From Ichthyophis bannanicus (Eukaryota > Chordata > Amphibia > Gymnophiona > Ichthyophiidae): DNA of 64,000 nucleotides. The notes below the pieces were generated by a model. That model did not search any database. It was given only the letters and a program-made list of their open reading frames with translations, and was not told the origin of the DNA. Position numbers and translations under genes: made by a program. The stretch covers positions 399,113,440 through 399,177,439 of the forward strand of contig CM066039.1 in assembly GCA_033557465.1 (NCBI GenBank), written 5' to 3'. Positions 1-9,227 of this stretch are shown here, piece after piece; position 1 is the first letter of the stretch; each line of letters opens with the position of its first letter.

Positions 1-648
1 CCTTGCATTTGACTTGCCAGTGCTTGTGCTTTTTCCAGGTTTCGTCGTTTGGCTCTTTTTTCCATTTCCTGAAATTTGCTTTTTTGGCAACAACAGCCTC
101 TCTGACCTCACCTTTAAACCATGCTGGCAGTTTTTTGGACTTCCTTCCACTTTTCTTAAAGCGTGGAATACAGCTGGTCTGGGCTTCCAAGATAGTATTT
201 TTCAACAACACCCAAGCTTGATGTACGTCTTTAACCTTCGCAACTGCTCCTTTTAGTTTTTTCTTAACTGTTTTCCTCATTTTATCATAGTCTCCCTTTC
301 GAAAGTTAAAAGGTAGTACTGTGGATTTCCTTACTATCCCTCCTCCACTAATTAAATCAAAGGCGATCATGCTATGATCACTATTGCCAAGTGGCCCCAA
401 CACCCTTATCTCTTGCACTAGATCTGGTGTTCCACTAAGGACTAGGTCTAATATGGCTTCCCCTCTGGTCGGTTCATGAACCAGCTGCTCCAAGAAGCAG
501 TCATTTATTTCATCTAGGAACTTTATCTCCCTAGCATGTCCTGACGTGACACTGACCCAGTCGATACCGGGGTAATTGAAATCACCCATTAATATTACTG
601 CGCTGTAACTTTTGCTAGCTTCCTTGATTTCTTTGAGCATTTCATCAT
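1..648 (-). mobile_element. CR1-F1 LINE fragment: end of endonuclease and linker to RT
   Basis: On the minus strand this encodes the C-terminal part of an apurinic-type (EEP) endonuclease, with motifs like GDFNYPG near 595-575 and LGNSDHS near 395-375. A basic linker rich in KKSGKKSK-type residues follows. It is closely similar to 52,847-53,435 (same lineage). The 5' end is cut at about 648, where it abuts DIRS gag sequence. That fits a 5'-truncated LINE inserted into D1. It runs off the left edge of the window, so RT and 3' end are not seen. Frame breaks make it a pseudogene fragment. Confidence 0.85.
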
Positions 649-2266
649 CCAACTTGTCCTGGACCCATGGCTCGAGGTCCGATGACTGTAGCCAGGCCTG
701 ACAGCATGCACCGATGCCGGCCGCTGCTACTCAGGCTGAAGCCTCGAAGCCATCATAGGCTGCTCGAGATATAAACTTCGAGCACTCTCAAATCCCCGAT
801 GACAAAGCTTTGAACCTCTGCAAAGATTTCTCGGAGAGGCCAGCAGACAACCCGGCAATCTCCTTTGCCAGGTCTCGGAGGTACATGCCCATGTACAGCT
901 GGTAAGTCTGGACATGGCAAGCCAGCATAGAACCCCGGAAGCACTTTCTACCAAGGGCATCCAGGTTCCGGGCCTCCCTGCCGGGGGCACAGATGAGTGC
1001 ATCTTCTGACTCTTCAGACGATGCATGGCCGATTCCACAACCATGGAGTGGTGTGGTAGCTGTGCCTTCTAAAACCCAGGGCTCTTATGGACTCGATAAA
1101 TGGAATCAACCCGTTTGCTGAGAACCGGCGCCGAGGCCAGTGCCTCCCACATACGGAAGAGCAGCCATTCCAGCATTGGAGGAACCGGTACAGTAAAGGC
1201 CTCCTTCAGTGGAGAATCATACTGGAGGGCCTCAAGCTCTTCGGCTCGAGGCTCCTCCTCGGGGTCTGCGGGGAAGGCCAAGGCCTTGGCCGTGTCCCTC
1301 ATGAAGTCCGAGAACCGAGTATCCTCCGGAGGGGGGGGGGACCTTCTCCGAGGCTCGGACTCCGGCGAATCCCATGGGACACACTGGGTCCGGAAAGTGT
1401 CCGGGGACTCCTCGTCCTCCGTTTCCCACCCGACCCCTCTGAGGAGGAATCGAGTGGCTCCGGTCGAGCACCGATGCCATCCACCCCGACGCCAAGGGTA
1501 CCGGCGTCGACGACCTCGGCCCCATACAGGAGGCCGAGGTAGACTTTGGCCGAGGATCGACTCGAGACCGCATGGACTCGAGGATCGGCTCGGCCTCCGG
1601 GGTCGACTTGGATGTCGAGGTCCGGGTGGTCGGGGCAGATGCACCGGTCAGACCGGCGATCAGCACCCGCTGCTGTTTCATGAAGGCAGCCAAGCTGCTC
1701 TCCAAGGCCGTCAACCTGAGTCCGAGCTCAGGAGACTCAGTAGCCCCCAACTCGGCCCCCGACAGCATCGGGGCCGACATCGGCTCCCCCGGAGGTGAGT
1801 CCACGAGGACAACAGCACTCACGTGACTCGGGGACTCCGGCTCCATACGAGGTAGTTTAGCCGTCCTCTCTGGCTCCAAGGACCCGGGACAGCGGTCAGG
1901 GCTATGCGACCTGGCCCTCGAGGGACCAAGAGCATCCACTGATGCCGCCCTCATGGGTTTCTTGTTCCTTTTGTGTTCCCGTGAGGGAGACCCTCGCTCA
2001 GAGGAGCCCCGACAATGCTCGGGGTCAGACTCCCGAGATGTCGAGGCCTCTGACAAAGTCCGGGCCCGGCCAGACGCGGAGTCAGAGAAGATCCTTTCTC
2101 GTTGATGCTGACGGCTCCTCAACACCTTAGATGACATTTTGTCACACGGGCCACAGATCATCAGGTCATGATCGGGCCTGAGGCATCGGAGGCAGCAGTC
2201 ATGTGTGTCGGTGAGAGACATCAGTTTCCTACACCGATCAAACTTCTTGAACCCGTTGGCAGCCAT
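649..2266 (-). pseudogene. DIRS gag-like protein (D1), frameshifted
   Basis: The start is the ATG at 2266, opening MAANGFKK, which aligns with MASSGFKK of D4 and MEKPASGFKK of D5. An N-terminal Cys/His cluster (CxxC, later CGPC) resembles a small zinc ribbon. A Ser/Arg/Pro-rich linker follows, then a conserved helical block with SxFMRDTAKAL, PPMLEWLLFRMWEA and MVVESAMHRLKSQKM. The frame shifts near 1435 and again near 1060, and the end is replaced by CR1 at 648. Gag of this family is a structural protein expected to package element RNA; that role comes from family knowledge. Confidence 0.8.
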
Positions 2267-2516
2267 CGGGGGAAAAAGGGCCCCCTGCAAGGTCAAAAGA
2301 CTGGGCTGCCAGTGAAAAAAGAAAAAAGGCGCGAACGCTAGTTTCGAAGGACAAAAACTGAAAAAGTAGCTCCGGCCTCGATACCTGTGTACCGTGCCCA
2401 GTCGGGAAGGGGAACCGGCGTCGAATCGGCAAAAAAGCATGAACTTTGCAAAGAAAATCAACTTTTAACCAGGTGACCAAGACACATATCTGTTGGGCTC
2501 CACGGAAAAAAGAAGA

Positions 2517-2673
2517 CTGAGCAGGATGGCACCCTTGGGCGGGAAGGGGACCGTGCATGCACGCTGCATTCCCAAAGGCTTTCTTTGAAAGCTGGGGAAA
2601 TGCTCCGCACGAGGGCTCCGTCGGCGCCGTCACCCATATGTGAGGACTGGCTTCCTGCTTGGTCCTGGAGAAA
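2517..2673 (-). repeat. D1 left inverted terminal repeat
   Basis: It is the counterpart of the D4 repeats at 6899-7058 and 20081-20263, sharing GAGCAAGATGGCACC-like and CACCCATATGTGAGGACT stretches. It marks the 5' end of D1 and the insertion point in D2. Confidence 0.85.
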
Positions 2674-3065
2674 GGCGTAAAGTAGGCCTTGCCTCCAGTG
2701 GAGGTGAAAAGCATCCACGTGCTGATTGTCTGACGTGAGAGTCCTGGTGCAAAAGTGTGGGAGCTTGGCATTCTCCGGGGGTGGCAAAGAGGTCTTTCTC
2801 TGGAGTCCCCCAGGTCTGAAATATGTAGGATACTGTGTCTACATGGAGAGACCATTCGTGGGGAAGAATGATCTGGCTCAATATGTCTGCTAAGATATTT
2901 TGTCTGCCTGGAAGATACACAGCTTGTAGGTGGATGTGATGAGCAATGGCAAAGGACCAGAGATGTAGAGACTCCCTGCAGAGGGACCAAGAGCCTGTCC
3001 CTCCCTACTTGTTCACATAGAACATGGCTACTTGATTGTTGGTTTGTTCCAGGATCTGTGGTAAA
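2674..3065 (-). pseudogene. D2 RNase H / methyltransferase-like segment
   Basis: Read on minus, it begins with the RNase H block around NQVAMFYVNK and continues to a conserved VYLPGRQNILADxLSQ block, HEWSLH and a DLFATP motif. These match VYLPSQDNYLTDRLSRIL and DLFASP of D4. The piece ends in the middle of the LLYAF block at 2,674, exactly where D1 is inserted. The DLFAS segment corresponds to the region called a methyltransferase-like domain in DIRS elements (family knowledge). Substitutions and small frame changes make it non-functional alone. Confidence 0.8.
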
Positions 3066-3237
3066 GCGTAGTTACTCACATGTAACAGGTGATCTCTAGG
3101 AACAGCAGGAATTTAGTCTTCACATATGGGTGACATCGGGTACCGACGGAGTCCACATGGGAAGCTCCCCAGCTACCAATAGGAAAGCCTTTGGGAGCAA
3201 TCCACCGCGCCGGTGCTGGTGCCTTCCCGCTCTTCCA
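3066..3237 (-). repeat. D3 right inverted terminal repeat
   Basis: Complementary to 24,085-24,274, with CATATGGGTGACATCGG and CCCCAGCTACCAATAGGAAAG. Its outer tip, read on minus, is CATGTGAGTAACTACGC, ending at 3066 next to D2 sequence. Confidence 0.85.
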
Positions 3238-3366
3238 ACATGTTCCCTGTAAAATAGTTATCTCCAAGTTATAATGCCCTGTTCAATGTAATTTCAGTTT
3301 GTTCAATGTAAACCGCTTTGATATTATGAAAGGCGGTATATAAGAAATGTTAAATAAATAAATAAA
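3238..3366 (+). mobile_element. 5'-truncated SINE tail with L2-type 3' hairpin
   Basis: Inserted in the D3 3' repeat. It shares GTTCCCTGTAAAATAG and ATAATGCCCTGTTCAATG with the SINE at 54,379-54,657 and ends in (AAAT)n. The 3' end contains ACCGCTTT...AAAGGCGGT, an 8-bp hairpin stem also present in other SINE and L2 tails of the window. Confidence 0.75.
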
Positions 3367-3464
3367 TACACCCTTCAGTTGAGTATATAGCTGAAGAAAA
3401 AGGAGAGTATAGAAGAGAGAGAACCTTACAACTCCACGGGGAGGTGGGTGGGTTGTGAAGACTA

Positions 3465-3545
3465 AATTCCCGCTTGTTCCTGGAGATCACCTATTATAGG
3501 TGAGTAACTATGCTATCTCCAGGAACAAGCAGGAATGTAGTCTTC
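3465..3545 (-). repeat. D3 internal complementary region (ICR)
   Basis: On minus it reads GTTCCTGGAGATA joined directly to GCATAGTTACTCACC. This is the complement of the two outer ends of the element placed side by side. That arrangement is diagnostic of DIRS elements, which use the ICR to complete a circular DNA intermediate (family knowledge). Confidence 0.8.
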
Positions 3546-4690
3546 ACATATGTAGTGGGCCGCAAAGGTATGGATGGAGGACCATGTAGCAGCTCGGCAA
3601 ATCTCAGCAATGGGTAGGGTAGTCAAGTTGGCCACAGAGGCCAACATAGCCTGTACATTGTGTGCAGTAACATGTCCCTCGAGGGAAAGAATAATGAATA
3701 TGTGCTCAATCTATGTAAAATAGTTAATATTTTGTCTGTAAAATAGTTATGTGCTAAAAAATGTTCTATGTAATTGATGTTTACCATGTTCTCTGTAAAC
3801 CGCCCCTGATCTCAGGAAGGGGCGGTATAGAAAAGCATACAAATAAATAAATAAAATAAATAAAGTCCTGCTTTGTCATAACAGAAAGATTTGCAGTCTG
3901 CTATCCAGCAGGATAGGGAGCTTTTAGTCACTGGGAGATCCAAATGTGCTGGGTCAAAGGACAGAAACAGCTGTGAGGTTTTCCTGAGGTTTTGTGTTCT
4001 CTGGAGGTAGAAGGCTAGAGCTCTCTTGCAGTCGAGGGTATGCAGAATTGCTTCTACACGTGAGGTGTGCAGCCTTGGAAAGAAGACTGGGAGGATGACA
4101 GATTGATTAATGTGGAAAGGGGAAACCACTTTCGGGAGGAAGTGGAGCTGTGTCCGTAGGGCTACATTGTCATGGTGAAAGCACATATAGGTGGCGTGCA
4201 CCACCAAGGCTTGTAACTTGCTGACGCGACTGGCAGAGGTCAGGGCAATGAGAAAGAGAACTTTTCATGATAAGTAGCGGAGATGTGTGGTTGTTAATGG
4301 CTCAAAGGGTGGTTTGAGGAATTAAGCTAGCACCACGTTGAGATCCCATGCCACTAGTGGCGGGTGAATAGGTGGCTTGGTGAGGAGTAGACCCCTCATG
4401 AGTCATGCCATGAGGGGTTTGCCATCGACCGGGTTATGAAAAGCTGAAATAGCACTAAGGTGTACTCGGACAGAGTTTGATTTAAGTCTGAGTGAGGATA
4501 AATGATAGAGGTAGTGCAACAGCATCAGCATTGATGATTCAAATGGATTATGAGCATTTTCAGAGCACCATGTAGCATATCTTCACCACTTTTAGGAATA
4601 AGCCCTTCTGATGGAGGGTTTTTTGGAGGAAAGGAGGATGTCCTTGACCTCCGCAGATAGAAGAAGATACTGAAGAACTATGCTTTCAGG
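3541..4690 (-). pseudogene. D3 tyrosine recombinase, decayed
   Basis: Minus-strand DIRS YR. Recognisable blocks are LTSASRVSKLQAL (catalytic Arg of the R-I-S-E-L motif kept, Glu changed to Lys), FLPKVVSPFHINQ, HTLDCKRALAFYLQRT and HVTAHNVQAM. HNVQ replaces the HxxR catalytic motif, so the second catalytic Arg is lost. A SINE/L2 tail (3,694-3,865) interrupts it. After the AAHY block containing the nucleophile Tyr, the frame runs into the ICR, so the C-terminal helix is missing. Such enzymes integrate the circular DNA; this copy is inactive. Confidence 0.82.
3694..3865 (+). mobile_element. L2/SINE 3' tail inserted in the D3 recombinase
   Basis: It contains ACCGCCCC...GGGGCGGT followed by AAATAAATAAATAAAATAAA. 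The D3 recombinase frame resumes on both sides. The stem bases match the tail of the L2 at 40,871-43,376, so this is a 5'-truncated L2 or a SINE mobilised by it. Confidence 0.75.
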
Positions 4691-4693
4691 AGC

Positions 4694-5334
4694 CAAGCTG
4701 TTAGGCGAAGGGATCAGAGATTGGGGTGGAGGAGTGCTCTGTTGTCCCTTGAGAGGAGATCTGGTTTGGATCCCAGCAGGATCTTGGTGAGGCTTGTGCC
4801 AGGTGTAATAGGAGGGAAAACCATGGTTGACGAGGCCAGTGTGGGGCGATGAGTATCATGGAGCCCTTGTCTGCCCTCAGTTTGAAGAGGGCTTTTGAGA
4901 TTAGGGGGATGTGGGGAAACACATACAGGAGTCCCCAATGGATCATGAATGCGTCCGATGCCAGACTGAGTTTGGATGGCATTTTGGAGCAGAACCGGGG
5001 AAGTTTGGATTTCTGCGTGGAGGCAAAGAGATCTATCCATGGAGTTCCCCAGAGAAGGAACAATTCTGTTGACCATTCGTGGGGTTGCAGGATGCGACTC
5101 AGGTGGTCTGCCAGGAGCTTGCTTTCTCCTGGAATGTAAACGCACGTAAGTACACGTGATGTTGGTTGGCGAAGTCCCAGAGTTGACAAGCCTCCTGACA
5201 CAGAGGGAGAGAGCCTGTTCCCCCCTGTTTATTGATATAGAACATTGCGACCTGATTGTCAGTCCATATGAGGACTGGACTGTTGGAGATTTGATGTTGA
5301 AAAACATGGAGAGCTTTCGTGATTGCTCAAAGCT
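4694..5334 (-). pseudogene. D3 RNase H and methyltransferase-like segment
   Basis: Minus-strand pieces include DNQVAMFYINKQGGTGS-like residues near 5,260-5,215, a LLADHLSRILQPHEWS block near 5,110-5,060, DLFAST near 5,040 and APHWPRQPWF near 4,830. This is the usual DIRS order after RT. Frame changes near 5,200 break it, and a TGA near 5,326 has replaced the CGA of the LELRA block. R1 starts at 5,335 inside this same block, and the block resumes at 6,885. Confidence 0.8.
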
Positions 5335-6252
5335 TGTGATAAGGAAGCTTATCATAGCTCAGGAAGGAGCTATAGGAAAGGTGAAGTGACTCTGAACAAG
5401 CAACCTGTCAGTTCTGGTAGAAATAAGAAAACAGAATTTTCCCATAAAAGACTACCAGTCCCAGAATGCACCAGGTTTCCTACAGCCATTAGAGGAGCTG
5501 AAGGGGGGAAACGTGTGTTCAATCAGGAGGGCTATGAGGTAATCCCTAAGCACTCATCTCAAAGGGCAGGGCCTGATTCAGCACAGCTGCGCTGTGTTAG
5601 GGAGGAGCACTCATCTAAGCAGAATAAAGGTAGAGTTTATTCTACAGGGAATCAGCTTGAGCTTGATCATCTTCATCATCAGGAGGATCATCAGAAGCAG
5701 AAGCCAAACCGGACGGACAGAGAGGGAAAGAAACCCTTTGGAAGAAAGAGGAGAAAAGCCTTTGAGAGGTCTAGAAGAGTCCAGAGCAGTACGTATACTG
5801 GGAGGCATTCCAAGGGCCAGCATACACCATTGGACTGGGGAAAGCCAGAGGAATGGTGCTGCAGAGCTAGGAATCTCCAGACGGTACCTGTGAGGGAGAC
5901 GGCTGCACGTGGAAGGGACCCTAAGACCTGTGCCAGAAGGTATGTGAAGAGAGATCCAGTGTCCAGGGATCTGGATTGGAAGGCTGGACATAAGAACTGG
6001 ACTACATACTGGCCAGGCTATATAGAGAGGAACTCTAACAGCAATGGAAGCTCAGGTATGAACACTGATCTATGCCCTAGCTATAACCTTGAAAGACAGC
6101 AGGGAAACAAGTATTCTCCTGAAAGTGCTCCATTGGGAGATTCATCTGTGCCAATCCATGATATTGAACCCATGCTTGTTGAAGAAGAGGGGGTGATAGC
6201 AGATGAAGAATATGTTTACATGGACTGCTCTCTGTCTAAACTCCTTTGGTGA
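5335..6252 (+). CDS. Unrecognised 305-codon reading frame open from the first base of R1
   Basis: The frame runs from the TGT that opens R1 to a TGA at 6250-6252. There is no in-frame ATG in the first two thirds, so it may be the in-frame end of an internal gene reading into a 3' LTR, or a separately expressed accessory ORF. It begins CDKEAY, is basic and Gln/Arg-rich in the middle (RKRRK near residue 140), has an aromatic block WKAGHKNWTTYWPGY near residue 215, and ends in an acidic stretch and YMDCSLSK. R2 carries a colinear intact version. No known domain, signal peptide or membrane segment is seen. Confidence 0.55.
   Translation, partial: CDKEAYHSSGRSYRKGEVTLNKQPVSSGRNKKTEFSHKRLPVPECTRFPTAIRGAEGGKRVFNQEGYEVIPKHSSQRAGPDSAQLRCVREEHSSKQNKGRVYSTGNQLELDHLHHQEDHQKQKPNRTDREGKKPFGRKRRKAFERSRRVQSSTYTGRHSKGQHTPLDWGKPEEWCCRARNLQTVPVRETAARGRDPKTCARRYVKRDPVSRDLDWKAGHKNWTTYWPGYIERNSNSNGSSGMNTDLCPSYNLERQQGNKYSPESAPLGDSSVPIHDIEPMLVEEEGVIADEEYVYMDCSLSKLLW
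5451..5474 (+). promoter_or_regulatory. ZNF143/STAF-like (SBS) motif in R1
   Basis: ACTACCAGTCCCAGAATGC fits the vertebrate ACTACAANTCCCAGNATGC consensus (remembered, not searched). It overlaps the LPVPEC part of the R1 frame and is conserved in R2. Confidence 0.6.
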
Positions 6253-6725
6253 TTTTCTGTTATAAAATACAGCAACCATCACAAAGAAATACAAACTTGT
6301 TCTTTAATCTACTCAGAAAAGCTCCTGAGTAAGATTTTTTAGCCACGCAGTAGAAAGCAAGCCAGCTAAAGGGTTTTCAGCTGGGTAACTGCTAGCAATT
6401 GAGCCTTACCTAATTGCTTGTGAGCTCTGAGAGAATCACTTCTGAATCTATGTGGGAAGATATAAGAAGTTTACCTGAAAAGAACAGTTTTTTTCTTTCT
6501 TTGTGGCTTTTGTTTGTTGTTTGATACATTGCTAAGAGAATATTAGCTAAAGCCTATAGAAAAGACCAGTTTGTTGCCAACTAGGTCTTCTTTCTTTTGC
6601 TTTGATTGCCTGATAAGTTAAAATGTTGTTTTCCTGGTTTTGTTTTTTTCAAGTTTAACACTGAAAGCAAGTAACCTGATTTATGTGCTACCAAGCATAT
6701 CTGTGTTGGGAGAAATAACCCCATA

Positions 6726-6731
6726 AATAAA
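6726..6731 (+). terminator. Poly(A) signal AATAAA in R1
   Basis: Lies 153 bp before the R1 3' end. R2, R3 and R4 have AATAAA 166-194 bp before theirs, as expected for an LTR R region. Confidence 0.6.
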
Positions 6732-6898
6732 TATCTTATTGGCTTTACCCAAAAGCACAACTAATTATTGTGAGCAGCTGTGTCTGGTGTGAATGAACTG
6801 CATTGCCCACAATCCCTTGCAAATCATATAGATATATGCACTTGCCAAGACTGTGAAGATTCTCACCCAGGCAGCCGTCTGACAAGCTCCAACAGGTT

Positions 6899-7058
6899 TT
6901 TCTCCAGGACCAAGCAGGAAGTCAGTCCTCACATATGGGTGACATTGACGTCGATGGAGCCCCTGCGGAGCATTTCCCCATCTTTCTATGAAAGCCTTTG
7001 GGAATACTGCACGCATGCGCTGTCCCCTTTCTGCCTAAAGGTGCCATCTTGCTCAGTC
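6899..7058 (+). repeat. D4 left inverted terminal repeat
   Basis: Starts TTTCTCCAGGACC and includes CACATATGGGTGACATTGACG. It is complementary to 20,081-20,243. It contains a pyrimidine run followed by CAG/G at its tip. Confidence 0.88.
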
Positions 7059-7319
7059 CCTTTTTTTCCGTGGAGCCCTTCGGATGTGTGTCCTAGTTCA
7101 CCCGGAAAATAGTTAGATTTTTTCGTCTATTCCTTGCGATTTCTTCGTGGTTTTTGTCCGGTTCGATGCCAGTTCCCCTTCTCACCAGGTTCGGTACACC
7201 GGTATCGAACCCGATCTTATTTTTTCGGTTTTTGCCCTTCGTGGCTGGCATTCGCGCCCTTTTTTTCCTTTTCCCTGGAAGACCGGTCCTTTGACCTCGC
7301 GGAGACTCTTTTTTCCCCG

Positions 7320-9183
7320 ATGGCTTCCAGTGGTTTTAAAAAGTGTGATCGGTGCAAGAAACTAATGTCTCTCACCAACACACACGACTGCTGCCTTCGG
7401 TGCCTCGGTCCTGATCATGATCCTAAGATCTGTGGACCATGTGGAAAAATGTCCACAAAGGCACTGCGAAGTCATCAGCACCAGAAGGAAAGGCTTTTCT
7501 CCGACTCAGCTTCCGGCCGGGCCCGGACCTCATCTGAGGCCTCGACGTCTCGGGAGTCTGACCCCGAGCATCGTCGGGGTTCCTCAGAAAGGGGGTCCCC
7601 GAGTGGGAGCGAAAGAGGAAGAAGCGGCTCGCGAGGGAGGCGTCGGAGGAGGTCCCTGGCTCCTCGAGGGCTAGGTCTCGGACCCCTGACCGCCGTCCCG
7701 GGCCCCTGGAACAGGAGAAGCCGTCAAAAGTACCTCGGGTGGAGCCGGAGTCTGCTGGACACGTAAGTCCTGTTGTCCTTGAGGACTCTCCTCCCAGGGA
7801 GCCAACGTCGGGCCCGGTGCCGCCGGAGCCCGAGTCGGTAGCTGCTGAGTCGCCTGAGCTGGGTCTCAGGCTGACAGCCTTGGAGTGCAGACTGTCTGCC
7901 TTCATGGATCAGCAGCGGGTGCTGATGGCCAGCCTCGCTGGTGCATCTGCCCTGACCACCGGGACATCGATGTCGAAGTCGACCCCGGAGACCGAGCCGA
8001 TACTCGAGACCATGAAGGCTCGAGGTCGTCCTCGGTCGCAGTCACCCTCGACCTCCCAATCAGGACCGAGGGCATCGACGCTGGTGCCTTCGGCATCGGG
8101 GCGGGTGCTGCCGGGCCCTGCGCGGTCGGAGCCTGACTCCTCCTCGGACGAGTCCGCCTGGGAGACGGAGGATGAGGAGTCCCCTGATACCTTCAAGACT
8201 CGGTGCGTCCCGTCGGACTCACCGCAGTCTGAGCCCCAGTGTAGGTCCCCTCCGGAGGATACCCGGTTCTCGGAGTTCGTGCAGGATATGGCCACTGCTT
8301 TGGCGATCCCGGCGGATCCCGAGGAGGAGCCGAAGAGCTCGAGGCCCTCCAGTATGACTCTCCTCCGAAGGAGGCCTTTACTGTGCCGGTTCCTCCGATG
8401 CTGGAATGGCTCCTCTTCCGGATGTGGGAGGCACCGGCCTCGGCGCCGGTTCTGAGCAAGCAGGTCGATTCCATTTATCGACTCCGTAAGAGCTCTGGTT
8501 TTCAAAAGGTGCAGCTACCGCACCATTCCATGGTGGTGGAATCGGCCATGCATCGTCTGAAAAGTCAGAAGATGCACTCCGCGGTGCCCCCTGGCAGGGA
8601 AGCCCAGAACCTGGATGCGTTCAGTAGAAAGTGCTTCCAGGGCTCGATGCTTGCTTGCCGTGTCCAGTCTTACCAGCTGTACATGGGCATGTACTTGCGG
8701 GACCTGGCAAAGGAGCTTTCCGGGTTCTCTGCTGGGCTCTCCGGGGAACCTTTGCAGAGGTTCAAGTCCTTGTCTACGGGGATCCGGGAATGCTCCAAGT
8801 TCATGTCCTGAGCGGCCTACGATGGCTTCAAGGCCTCGGCCCTGGTTGCGGCTGCCGGCATCGCAACTCGACGCCAGGCATGGCTGCAGTCATCAGACCT
8901 CGAACCATGGGTTCAAGACAAGTTGGTCGATGTCCCTTGCCGAGGTGAAAACCTTTTTGGCAAGCCCATGGCCGAGAAGGCTGCTGAGCTCGAGACCAAG
9001 CACCTCACGAGGACAAGGCTGTCTCGAAAGACTTCTGCCCCTTCACACAAGAAGAAGGGCTCAGGTAAAAAGCCCTTTTACCCGAGGAAGGCGACTGTCT
9101 ACAAAGAGTTCCCAACTTACCAGGCCTCACCCGCTCTCCCTCAGGGTCAGCAGGTCAAGGGGCAGGGACATGGGGCCCCGTAG
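7320..9183 (+). pseudogene. D4 gag, three frame breaks
   Basis: Starts at ATG 7320 (MASSGFKKCDRCKKL). Cys pairs CDRC, CLRCLG with DH, and CGPC form a zinc-ribbon-like head. A Ser/Arg-rich low-complexity linker follows, then helical blocks PPMLEWLLFRMWEA, MVVESAMHRLKSQKM and YMGMYLRDLAKEL. The C-terminal part has GENLFGKP and a basic tail GKKPFYPRKA. The frame changes near 7,735 and again near 8,330-8,380, and a TGA interrupts it at 8,809. The TAG at 9181 ends gag just before RT in another frame. Confidence 0.85.
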
Positions 9184-9227
9184 GCAGAAAGCCCCCAAGT
9201 CTCCGGCTCCTGCTCCTACTCAGCAGG

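Larger units (their letters stand above)
649..2673 (-). mobile_element. DIRS retrotransposon D1, 5' terminal repeat plus gag, truncated by CR1
   Basis: This is the 5' part of a DIRS-type element on the minus strand. It begins with the same end sequence as D4 (TTTCTCCAGGACC, read on minus) and its inverted terminal repeat, then a leader and gag. It belongs to the D4 subfamily. It lies inside the RNase H segment of D2: D2 sequence resumes at 2,674 without visible duplication, as expected for tyrosine-recombinase integration. Its RT and YR must lie left of the window, beyond the CR1 insertion. Confidence 0.85.
5335..6884 (+). mobile_element. LTR-like insertion R1 (1550 bp, TG...CA, 4-bp AGCT duplication)
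   Basis: Flanked by AGCT at 5331-5334 and 6885-6888. It starts TGTGATAAGG and ends GCCGTCTGACA. Removing it restores the D3 LELRA block. TG/CA ends, a 4-bp target duplication, a poly(A) signal about 150 bp before the 3' end and no internal retroelement body fit a solo LTR. R2 is a second copy in opposite orientation with its own duplication, so the pair are independent insertions and not the arms of one palindrome. R3 and R4 are distant relatives. I do not recognise the family. Confidence 0.8.

Noticed and set aside
5611..5991. 126-codon minus-strand frame opposite the R1 ORF
   Set aside because: Mirror frame of the R1 coding strand; R2 does not keep an equivalent at full length.
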